Shown here: piece after piece, positions 1-5,085 of the stretch
Position numbering within the stretch: the first letter of the stretch is position 1
How the letters are laid out: the number at the start of each line of letters is the position of its first letter
From: Candidatus Uhrbacteria bacterium
Lineage (GTDB): Bacteria > Patescibacteriota > Patescibacteriia > UBA9934 > GWF2-40-263
DNA: 5,085 bases
Assembly (NCBI GenBank): GCA_903831335.1
Contig: CAIKXH010000063.1
Coordinates: 1 to 5,085 of the forward strand
Direction of reading: 5' to 3'
The notes under the pieces: generated by a model
Seen by the model: the letters and a program-made list of their open reading frames with translations, nothing else
What the model was told of the DNA's origin: nothing
The model's database searches: none
Translations under genes and position numbers: made by a program

Positions 1-606
1 ATAATACCCGGTTACAGCTCCTTTTGAAAGAAAACCCAATCGAATCAGTTTTTCTTGGAGGAGTTTTACATCTGCATTTTTCGCTCCTTGTTTAAGTGTT
101 TTTGAGATGGTTTGTTTTGTGGTTTCCGCAGACGGTGCGGCTATTGTTTTTGTGCTCACCGAAACAGATTTTACAGGTTCAGGTGTCACAGCTTCTTTTG
201 GTGCAATTCCAAGATCAACGGTTTTTGCAGAAAACGTGTAGGTGGAAACATCAAGGTCTCCCATAACCACAACGGATTTTCCTTTTTTGATCTCTTTTTT
301 TGTGGTTATTTTGTTTTCATTTCTGATGATGGTTTCTTTTGTGAGAAGAACATTATAGCCAGCATCGTCATTTGGAAGACGTACGATAAATGTGGATCCG
401 TTGATTCCCCAAACAATACCTTCCACAACAGTGTCTTTTTTGATGGTATCTGTTTCAGGATTGAAGACGCCTGTTGTTGTATCTGGGGTAAGTGTTTGCG
501 CAAGGGCATTGTATGGGGTTGCAGCAAAGACGGTTTGTGTGAGCAGGAGAGATGAAAATACAGTAAGAAGAATTGAGAATGAAACAAGTGTTGATTTGTA
601 TTTCAT
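1..606 (-). CDS. Secreted protein with peptidoglycan-binding domain (partial, C-terminus off window)
   Basis: Reading the minus strand from the ATG at 606-604 gives 202 codons open to the window edge with no stop, so the C-terminus is missing. Residues 1-28 form a clear signal peptide: Lys at 2 and 4, a long Leu/Ser/Val core, and a VFA-A cleavage site near residue 28, so the protein is exported. Residues about 58-133 form a small beta-rich domain (VEGIVWGINGSTFIV, later KKGKSVVVMGDLD) that resembles DUF5666/OB-like domains; this match is tentative. A Thr/Ser/Pro/Lys-rich linker follows at 134-169. From residue 170, LKQGAKNADVKLLQEKLIRL then GFLSKGAVTGYY matches the start of a PG_binding_1 domain (pattern LkxGsxGxxVkxLQxxLxxLGy), known to bind the cell wall. 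A catalytic domain could follow outside the window. The gene is divergent from the transglycosylase gene. There is no Shine-Dalgarno sequence, and an extended -10 lies 9 bases before the start. Confidence 0.85.
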   Translation of the reverse strand, partial: MKYKSTLVSFSILLTVFSSLLLTQTVFAATPYNALAQTLTPDTTTGVFNPETDTIKKDTVVEGIVWGINGSTFIVRLPNDDAGYNVLLTKETIIRNENKITTKKEIKKGKSVVVMGDLDVSTYTFSAKTVDLGIAPKEAVTPEPVKSVSVSTKTIAAPSAETTKQTISKTLKQGAKNADVKLLQEKLIRLGFLSKGAVTGYY

Positions 607-615
607 AGGAGCTTC

Positions 616-644
616 ATTTTACCAAAATTCGATTTGATCGTCGA
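616..644 (-). promoter_or_regulatory. Extended -10 promoter for the minus-strand secreted protein
   Basis: On the minus strand, TCGACG (644-639) is a 4/6 match to a -35 box. It is followed by a 17-base spacer ending in TGG (624-622) and then TAAAAT (621-616), a 5/6 match to the -10 box with the extended TG in the right place. Only 9 bases separate the -10 from the ATG at 606, so transcription should begin within about three bases of the start codon. Confidence 0.6.
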
Positions 645-657
645 GTGATTTGAAATC

Positions 658-666
658 TGTTATGAT
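658..666 (+). promoter_or_regulatory. Extended -10 promoter for the transglycosylase gene
   Basis: TG (658-659), T, then TATGAT (661-666) is a full extended -10 element. No convincing -35 sits 16-18 bases upstream; TTGATC at 634-639 is 21 bases away, which is too far. Extended -10 promoters can work without a -35. Eight bases separate the element from the ATG at 675, so the expected start of transcription falls at or just before the start codon. It shares the 68-bp gap with the divergent promoter. Confidence 0.55.
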
Positions 667-674
667 GATGCCAT

Positions 675-1811
675 ATGTCAAAAGAATCACGATTTATTCC
701 AAAAATTGTTGCAGGTTTGCTCGCGATCGGTGGAATCGGGGCTGTTTTACATGAAAAAGAACCAGTCGCGATACGAGCTGAAATAGAGGGTGCTCCCAAA
801 GAGGAAAAAGAAGATGATTCTTCGAAGAAAAAAGAATTGGGTCCGGAAGCGGATCCTGTTTTTTGTGCAGAACATCCAATCACAGCAGAACTGCTTAGAC
901 ATGATCTTTCTTTAGAGAAGATCGATCAAGCGAAAGATGAAGCAGCTGAATCTATCCGCACACATCGGTACGGGGATCCAAAAAACGAGCAGAAATATTT
1001 TTCTGCTTGCCGTGATAAGGACCGATGGACATTGATTCAAAAAAGTATTCAGTTTGCCTCAGAAAAAACAGGTGTGCCAGAACGTGTTTTGATTGCAATG
1101 GGATTTATTGAAAGTCAATTCAATGAATCAGCAGAACGTTCTGATACAGAAGTTTATGGCCCATATCAGATGACGCTTGATACAGCGAAAGAAGCTGCAA
1201 AAGACGCAGAAGAAGTTTTCGGATTTCCTATTGAGGTAAAAACAGTGGAGGATTTACGAGAGACAAAAACGGCCGTACGTCTTGCTGCCCTTCGTTTGCG
1301 TGCGCTAGAAAAATATTACGGACAATCCGGACTCGCCATTGTGGATTATGCAGGAGGAAGGGTTGGGCTTGAGAAAAAAATCAAAGAAGCGTTTCCTAAG
1401 GTGGATATGGGAGAGAAAGACTGGAAGGACATGGAAAGACATCATTTAGCAGAAAGACAAGCGCAAAAACAAAGAAATGAATTACTAAAGCGTATGAAGC
1501 AAGGGCGCGCGACTGACACAGATCGAAAATCCTTGCGTGAGGTTGTTGGACGATTTGAGGCAGCGGGCCGTGCTTATACGCTCGCAAAAAAGAATTGGTC
1601 TGAAAAGCGCACAAATCTTCCAAAGACGCTAAAGGACGCGGGGGTGACGGTTCTTGGTCTTTATGAACATGAAAAGGAACAAGGTGGATCTATTCCAGAA
1701 TCGATTATCTATCCGCTTGCGTTAGAACAAATCGCCGAAAGAGCTGAATGGCACAGAAAGGATGCTGATGAAAAAACGCAAAAGAATAAAACGGATCAAG
1801 CAAAATTGTAG
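675..1811 (+). CDS. Membrane-anchored or exported SLT-type lytic transglycosylase-like protein
   Basis: This 378-residue protein probably cleaves glycan strands of peptidoglycan outside the cytoplasmic membrane. Residues 1-10 are basic and 11-25 form a short hydrophobic segment (IVAGLLAIGGIGAVL), a signal anchor or weak signal peptide. An acidic/Lys-rich linker follows (37-60). The SLT-like core spans about 118-240: the catalytic Glu is predicted as E146 in GFIESQFNESA, matching the family's ESxFnpxA motif. YGPYQMTLDTAKEAA (161-175) replaces the usual GLMQxxPxTA, and DYAGGRVGLEKKI (224-236) matches the YNaGpgrv block. The region 240-378 is long, charged and mostly helical, with no family I recognise. 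Two cysteines (64 and 112) flank the segment before the core and could form a disulfide. The start at 675 is chosen because it lies 8 bases after an extended -10; no Shine-Dalgarno is present. The exact subfamily is unknown. Confidence 0.8.
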   Translation: MSKESRFIPKIVAGLLAIGGIGAVLHEKEPVAIRAEIEGAPKEEKEDDSSKKKELGPEADPVFCAEHPITAELLRHDLSLEKIDQAKDEAAESIRTHRYGDPKNEQKYFSACRDKDRWTLIQKSIQFASEKTGVPERVLIAMGFIESQFNESAERSDTEVYGPYQMTLDTAKEAAKDAEEVFGFPIEVKTVEDLRETKTAVRLAALRLRALEKYYGQSGLAIVDYAGGRVGLEKKIKEAFPKVDMGEKDWKDMERHHLAERQAQKQRNELLKRMKQGRATDTDRKSLREVVGRFEAAGRAYTLAKKNWSEKRTNLPKTLKDAGVTVLGLYEHEKEQGGSIPESIIYPLALEQIAERAEWHRKDADEKTQKNKTDQAKL

Positions 1812-1814
1812 TGT

Positions 1815-1842
1815 TTGAAATCAAAGGGGGGCATGGTAAAAT
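1815..1842 (+). promoter_or_regulatory. Promoter of the murE-PH-ftsB gene set
   Basis: TTGAAA (1815-1820, 5/6 match to -35), a 16-base spacer ending in TGG (1834-1836), and TAAAAT (1837-1842, 5/6 match to -10, with extended TG). The -35 begins four bases after the stop of the upstream gene. The -10 ends 8 bases before the murE ATG at 1851, so the mRNA is predicted to be leaderless or nearly so. It probably drives murE, the PH-domain gene and ftsB, which overlap one another. No terminator is visible in the 39-bp gap, so read-through from the upstream gene is possible. Confidence 0.65.
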
Positions 1843-1850
1843 AGCTTTGT

Positions 1851-3200
1851 ATGTTGAAGCGATTGATTCGAAAAATCGTACCGGAATCCATGATGAATCG
1901 TTATCATTATGCCCTTGCGAGAGTGGCGTCTGTTTGGTATAGGCATCCTTCAAATGAGATTGTTGTGATTGGGGTAACAGGCACGAATGGAAAATCTTCT
2001 ACAACAGAATATATTGGTCGTATTTTGGAACATGCGGGTGCTCGTGTTGGTTGGACTGGTACAGCGAGTTTTAAAATTGCAGACCAGGAATTTGTGAATG
2101 ATCAAAAGATGACCATGCTCGGAAGGTTTCAAACACAAAAGATGTTGCGGGCAATGGTAGATGCAGGGTGTACATACGCCATAATTGAAACTTCATCGCA
2201 GGGGATTGCTCAGTCTCGTCATGTTGGGATCAATTATGATGTGGTTGTGTTTACGAATCTCACACCAGAACATATTGAGGCGCATGGGGGATTTGAAAAT
2301 TATAAAAACGCAAAGAAACAATTATTTACCTATACAAAACATTCACGTCGCAAAAAAATTCAGGGTCAAGTTTTTGAAAAAACAGCTGTTGTGAATTTGA
2401 TGAGCCCGTTTGCCTCAGAGTTTTTGTCTGTCGGATTGGACAGGTCATTCGGATTCGGGATTGAATCGTATTTAACGAAGCCAGAAGAAGATCGTCCTTT
2501 GTCTGTGGTCCCCATGATTGCAGAAGATGTTGTGTATGCACCAAACGGAACGGGATTTGTGTTAAATAAATTGCATTGGCACACACAACTTGTGGGAAGG
2601 TTTTCTTTGGAGAATATTCTTGCGGCGATTTCTGTGTGTCGAGCGCTTGGTTTGGATTTTGAAACACTCAGGGAATCTGTTACCCATATTGAAAGTGTTC
2701 CTGGTCGGTTAGAGCGTATTGATGAAGGTCAGTCGTTTTCTGTGATTGTGGATTATGCCTATGAGCCAGCTGCGCTCAATGCGATTTATGACACCATTAA
2801 GTTATTTGCGCATAAAAAAGTGATTCACGTTGTTGGTTCAGCAGGTGGGGGAAGAGATGTCGCACGCCGCCCAATCCTTGGAGAAATGTGTGCCAAAATG
2901 GATGATGTGGTAATTGTGACAAATGAAGATCCTTATGATGATGATCCTCAGATGATTATTGATCAGGTTGCAGAGGTTGCTGCTGTGCACGGAAAGCGTG
3001 AGGGGGTTGATTTGTTTCGCGTGCTTGATCGGGGTGAAGCAATTGAAAAGGCGATTCAACTTGCAAGTGCAGGGGACCTTGTTTTGATCACAGGAAAAGG
3101 ATGTGAGCCTGTTATGGCTGTTGCAGGAGGGAAAAAAATTCCATGGGATGATCGAATGGCAGCACGCGTTGCGCTTCAAAAACGTTTGCAAGAGATATGA
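1851..3200 (+). CDS. murE: MurE-like UDP-N-acetylmuramyl-tripeptide synthetase (short form)
   Basis: This cytoplasmic Mur ligase would add the third amino acid to UDP-MurNAc-L-Ala-D-Glu using ATP. Motifs in order: P-loop GVTGTNGKSST (41-51); ETSSQG (113-118); TNLTPEHIEAHG (135-146); YKNAKKQLF (151-159), where K155 aligns with the carbamylated lysine; GRFSLENILAA (249-259); VPGRLER (283-289); VDYAYEPAAL (300-309, family VDYAHTPxxL); GSAGGGRDVARRP (329-341); TNEDPYDDDP (357-366); GKGCEP (415-420, family GKGHE). At 449 residues it is shorter than typical MurE (about 490-500): the P-loop begins near residue 44 instead of about 110, so the usual N-terminal uridine-binding domain is missing and replaced by a basic, partly hydrophobic helix. 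The specificity loop reads EDPY, not the DNPR of diaminopimelate enzymes, so the added amino acid cannot be assigned. The start follows a strong promoter; the stop overlaps the next gene (ATGA). Confidence 0.9.
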   Translation: MLKRLIRKIVPESMMNRYHYALARVASVWYRHPSNEIVVIGVTGTNGKSSTTEYIGRILEHAGARVGWTGTASFKIADQEFVNDQKMTMLGRFQTQKMLRAMVDAGCTYAIIETSSQGIAQSRHVGINYDVVVFTNLTPEHIEAHGGFENYKNAKKQLFTYTKHSRRKKIQGQVFEKTAVVNLMSPFASEFLSVGLDRSFGFGIESYLTKPEEDRPLSVVPMIAEDVVYAPNGTGFVLNKLHWHTQLVGRFSLENILAAISVCRALGLDFETLRESVTHIESVPGRLERIDEGQSFSVIVDYAYEPAALNAIYDTIKLFAHKKVIHVVGSAGGGRDVARRPILGEMCAKMDDVVIVTNEDPYDDDPQMIIDQVAEVAAVHGKREGVDLFRVLDRGEAIEKAIQLASAGDLVLITGKGCEPVMAVAGGKKIPWDDRMAARVALQKRLQEI

Positions 3201-3691
3201 AACTAAAAGATATTGTTCAACCAAAACCAAATGAACAAATCCTCCTGATGGTGCGCGAATCACGTTTCTCGCAAATCGGAACGTTTCTTTTGTTTGCGCT
3301 TTGGTTTTTGATCCCATTCTTTTTTCTGTATCCGCTTTTCCGTATGGGAACAATGGGGGTTATTCTCTTTTGTGTTTTGGTTTTTTCCGGATTGTTTTTT
3401 TGCTGGCGCGCGTTTCGGACGTGGTCACATACGATTTTTGTCATTACAGATCATCGTATTATTGATATTGATCAGCGTGGAATTTTTGATCGTGTTGTGA
3501 CAGAATCAAGCTTTGATCATATTGATGAAGTAAGCTATCGTATGCATGGTGTGTGGGCTGCGATTTTCCGCTACGGAACTGTTTATGTGAAACGGAGTGG
3601 TTCTGCTGCAGATTTGAAGTTTGAATATATTCGTCACCCTGCGCGCGTCCAGGATTTGATCAATGATCTTAGAAAAGCTGTTCATGAATAA
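3197..3691 (+). CDS. Membrane protein with bacterial PH domain (bPH_2/YdbS-like)
   Basis: This 164-residue protein has a short cytoplasmic start, two hydrophobic helices (about 27-48, rich in Phe/Leu, and 52-71) joined by a tight turn, then a C-terminal domain of about 78-160. That domain begins FVITDHRIIDIDQRGIFDR, the hallmark of bacterial PH domains (ITdxRii...GifxR), and continues with SSFDHIDEVSY, FRYGTVYVKRSGS and a final helix RVQDLINDLRKAV. Similar two-helix plus PH proteins are widespread and mostly of unknown function; binding of a membrane or protein ligand on the cytoplasmic face is plausible. The ATG overlaps the murE stop by four bases (ATGA) and there is no clear Shine-Dalgarno, so translation is probably coupled to murE. 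Its place between murE and ftsB suggests, but does not prove, a role in envelope growth or division. Confidence 0.8.
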   Translation: MKLKDIVQPKPNEQILLMVRESRFSQIGTFLLFALWFLIPFFFLYPLFRMGTMGVILFCVLVFSGLFFCWRAFRTWSHTIFVITDHRIIDIDQRGIFDRVVTESSFDHIDEVSYRMHGVWAAIFRYGTVYVKRSGSAADLKFEYIRHPARVQDLINDLRKAVHE

Positions 3692-4148
3692 GTCTTCCTC
3701 ACAAGTTGTGACAGGTCTTTTCCGCACACGATGGTTTCTCATGGTGAATCTTTTGTTAATTCTTTTTGTTATTTTTTCATTTGCGCGAGAAATTATCCAT
3801 AGCAGAGATATTGCTGCGCAAATCGAAACACTGCAAAAACAATCAAAGGAGCTTGAGGTTCAGCACTTTGCCATTGCAGATTTGAAAAATGCTGTACAGA
3901 CAGAGTCTTTTGTTGAGCGCGAAGCGAGGTTGAAATTAGGTCTGAAAAAGCCTGGTGAATCGCTTATTATTTTAAAGAATGAACAAAAACAGCAAGTAAC
4001 AACATCTTCAGGGAAATCTGGAGATCCTCAATCGGCAGCTCTTACCACAGATGCACTCGCTGCAGAAAAACCCCTTGCAAACTCAACAAAGTGGTGGTAT
4101 TACTTCTTCAACAAACAAGCCTATCGCGAAGCGGAAGGCGGTAAGTAG
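3684..4148 (+). CDS. FtsB/DivIC-like septum formation initiator protein
   Basis: A 154-residue single-pass membrane protein. Residues 1-15 are a short basic cytoplasmic segment, 16-34 a transmembrane helix, and 36-73 a heptad-like coiled coil (DIAAQIETLQKQSKELEVQ). These are followed by the family's signature FVEREARLKLGLKKPGE (76-92). This order is typical of FtsB/DivIC, which joins FtsL and FtsQ/DivIB in the division complex. The protein is longer than the usual 90-110 residues: a Ser/Thr/Ala-rich linker leads to an aromatic block KWWYYFFNKQAY (136-147). I choose the ATG at 3684 (8-bp overlap with the PH gene, weak AGAAAAG six bases upstream). An in-frame ATG at 3663 would add seven residues and overlap by 29 bp, and cannot be excluded. 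The TAG stop lies inside the left arm of a hairpin repeat. Confidence 0.85.
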   Translation: MNKSSSQVVTGLFRTRWFLMVNLLLILFVIFSFAREIIHSRDIAAQIETLQKQSKELEVQHFAIADLKNAVQTESFVEREARLKLGLKKPGESLIILKNEQKQQVTTSSGKSGDPQSAALTTDALAAEKPLANSTKWWYYFFNKQAYREAEGGK

Positions 4149-4234
4149 TAGTTTGTAGTTAGTAGTTCGAAGTTAGGGTTTTGAAACTCGCTTCTTTCCT
4201 AACTACCAACGACTAACTACCTACTACTAACTTC
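4141..4234. repeat. Inverted array of a 7-base repeat forming a large hairpin
   Basis: The left arm (4141-4177) is five 7-base units plus GG; units include GTAGTTT, GTAGTTA, GTAGTTC and GAAGTTA. The right arm (4198-4234), read on the opposite strand, is again five 7-base units plus GG, including GAAGTTA, GTAGTTA and GTCGTTG. The consensus is GTAGTTA. Aligned in register, the 37-base arms agree at 29 positions by hand count. The loop (4178-4197) is 20 bases and opens with GTTTTGAAAC, itself a small inverted repeat. The left arm contains the ftsB stop codon, and a pyrimidine-rich tail (4235-4247) follows the right arm. A transcription terminator or 3'-end stabiliser for the murE-ftsB mRNA is possible, though the stem is AT-rich compared with classic terminators. 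A REP-like mobile repeat is another possibility. Confidence 0.85.
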
Positions 4235-4247
4235 TTATTTTCCCTTT

Positions 4248-5085
4248 ATGATGAATGAACAAGACGATTCCCTGATCCGATCATCTGATGATGAACCTAC
4301 TCCATCCGGGGATGAACATATTTGTACAGATCCTGATACGTGTACAGCAGATCAACCACAGGAACATCTGGTGACACCAGAGTCTTTTGAAGCACCTGTT
4401 GTTACCAAATTCTCGAAAATAAAAAAACACGCAACACCTAGAAATATTGTTTTAGGTATCATTGCTCTTTTTGTTGTCGTTGTTGGAGGATTGAGTTCAT
4501 ACGTTTATACACACGCATCAACAGATAAAACAGTGCGCGCAATCACAACAAAACTTCCTTTTCCTGCATTGATTCTTGGAAGAAGTGTTGTGACGTTTAA
4601 TGATTTTTACAAAGAACAAGATTCATTAAAAAGGTATTTTGCTACTTCAGAAGCACAAGCAGGACAGGTTCCAGATGATGAACAAATGCAATCCATGATC
4701 GTTCAGACGCTTATAAACAAAGCTGTTGTAGAAAAACTTGCAAATGATTATGGAGTAAAGCTTGTTCCATCAAAAGTTCAAGAATTCTATCAAAGCTTTT
4801 TGGATTCAAATGTTGGATCAACAGAGGAGTCTATCAAACAACAACTCCAAGAAACATTCGGATGGACACCTGAACAGTTTAAAAAGCAAATCATAGAGCC
4901 GATTGCACTTTCAACAGAAGTGGCAACCTATGTTGCAGAGAGCCCTTTCTTTCAAAAGCCACTAAAAGATGAGATTGAGTCTGCCTATAAACGTGTTACA
5001 ACAGAAGGAGAAGATTTTGTGACGGTTGGAACAGAAGTACATGAGCGTGTCAAAATTGATCTCAAGAGTGATTTAGGGTTTGTAA
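4248..5085 (+). CDS. Membrane-anchored SurA-like chaperone with degenerate parvulin region (partial)
   Basis: The frame is open from ATG 4248 to the window edge (279 codons, no stop), so the C-terminus is missing; ATG 4251 is an equally possible start. Residues 1-60 are a hydrophilic, acidic cytoplasmic tail with two cysteines (C26, C32). A transmembrane helix follows at about 66-86 (IVLGIIALFVVVVGGLSSYV), placing the rest outside the membrane. Residues about 101-232 resemble the SurA N-terminal chaperone domain: an opening strand ALILGRSVVTFNDFYKE, then MIVQTLINKAVVEKLANDYG, a FGWTPEQFKKQI helix and a final helix. From about 240, DEIESAYKRVTTEGEDF and later KSDLGFV align with the helix and the GGDLGfv turn of parvulin (PpiC) domains. 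The N-terminal HIL strand of parvulin is absent, so isomerase activity is doubtful. No Shine-Dalgarno and no convincing promoter are visible between the hairpin and the start. Confidence 0.75.
   Translation, partial: MMNEQDDSLIRSSDDEPTPSGDEHICTDPDTCTADQPQEHLVTPESFEAPVVTKFSKIKKHATPRNIVLGIIALFVVVVGGLSSYVYTHASTDKTVRAITTKLPFPALILGRSVVTFNDFYKEQDSLKRYFATSEAQAGQVPDDEQMQSMIVQTLINKAVVEKLANDYGVKLVPSKVQEFYQSFLDSNVGSTEESIKQQLQETFGWTPEQFKKQIIEPIALSTEVATYVAESPFFQKPLKDEIESAYKRVTTEGEDFVTVGTEVHERVKIDLKSDLGFV

Noticed and set aside
603..617. Four-codon upstream frame (MKLL, stop TGA) overlapping the start of the minus-strand gene
   Set aside because: Its ATG overlaps the predicted -10 box, so it would lie upstream of the transcription start and not be in the mRNA.
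112..637. Open frames on the plus strand opposite the secreted-protein gene, and a minus-strand frame at 306-587 in another phase
   Set aside because: The plus-strand frames give Cys/Phe-rich and Arg-rich low-quality proteins with no domain. The minus-strand frame in its true phase has a signal peptide and a peptidoglycan-binding motif, so the others are shadows.
1851..3200. Mpl, MurC, MurF or folylpolyglutamate synthase in place of MurE
   Set aside because: The VDYAxxP, GGGRDxxRRP, TNEDPYxxDP and GKGxE series is the MurE set; the folate-ligase and MurF patterns differ at these blocks.
2838..3353. Long minus-strand frame antisense to the end of murE and start of the PH gene
   Set aside because: It runs opposite two well-supported genes and has no recognisable domain or promoter.
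4141..4234. CRISPR array or insertion-sequence end
   Set aside because: The units are 7 bases with no spacers, they face each other as one hairpin, and no transposase or cas gene lies nearby.
4236..4241. TATTTT as a -10 box between the hairpin and the SurA-like gene
   Set aside because: Poor match to the consensus, with no -35 at the proper distance and no TG extension; it could equally be the U-rich tail of the hairpin.
4247..4252. TATGAT as a -10 box for the SurA-like gene
   Set aside because: It overlaps the start codons at 4248/4251, so the RNA would begin inside the gene, and no suitable later in-frame ATG or GTG lies near. It has no TG extension.

Overview
The window looks like part of a small-genome bacterium of the Candidate Phyla Radiation (Patescibacteria, Parcubacteria-like). 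This is an inference from gene style. The signs are a shortened MurE-type ligase, a membrane-anchored SurA-like protein with a weak parvulin region, an FtsB/DivIC protein with a Trp/Tyr/Phe-rich tail, almost no Shine-Dalgarno sequences, and very short gaps between genes. TGA appears only as a stop codon (murE ends ATGA), so the standard bacterial code fits. Base composition is moderately AT-rich by eye.

Layout. Positions 606 to 1 (minus strand) encode a secreted protein with a signal peptide, a small beta-rich domain and the start of a peptidoglycan-binding domain; it runs off the left edge. A 68-bp divergent promoter region (607-674) separates it from a plus-strand lytic transglycosylase-like gene (675-1811). 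After 39 bp carrying a good promoter comes a tightly packed set: a murE-like ligase (1851-3200), a two-helix membrane protein with a bacterial PH domain (3197-3691, 4-bp ATGA overlap) and an ftsB/divIC-like septum gene (3684-4148, 8-bp overlap). The end of ftsB lies in a striking hairpin made of two opposed arrays of a 7-base unit (4141-4234). A SurA-like membrane-anchored chaperone gene (from 4248) then runs off the right edge.

Function. Five of the six genes have a plausible role in building, cutting, binding or dividing the cell wall, or in folding proteins outside the membrane. MurE makes the peptide stem of peptidoglycan, the transglycosylase cuts glycan strands, the minus-strand protein probably binds the wall, FtsB acts at the septum, and the SurA-like protein would assist exported proteins. 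The PH-domain protein is of unknown function but is translationally coupled between murE and ftsB.

Most notable signals: (1) the inverted heptamer-repeat hairpin; (2) three extended -10 promoters that each end 8-9 bases before a start codon, pointing to leaderless or near-leaderless mRNAs; (3) an unusual MurE specificity motif (EDPY where DNPR is usual for diaminopimelate enzymes) together with loss of the usual N-terminal domain. I found no CRISPR array, tRNA, rRNA, insertion sequence or clearly new defence system.
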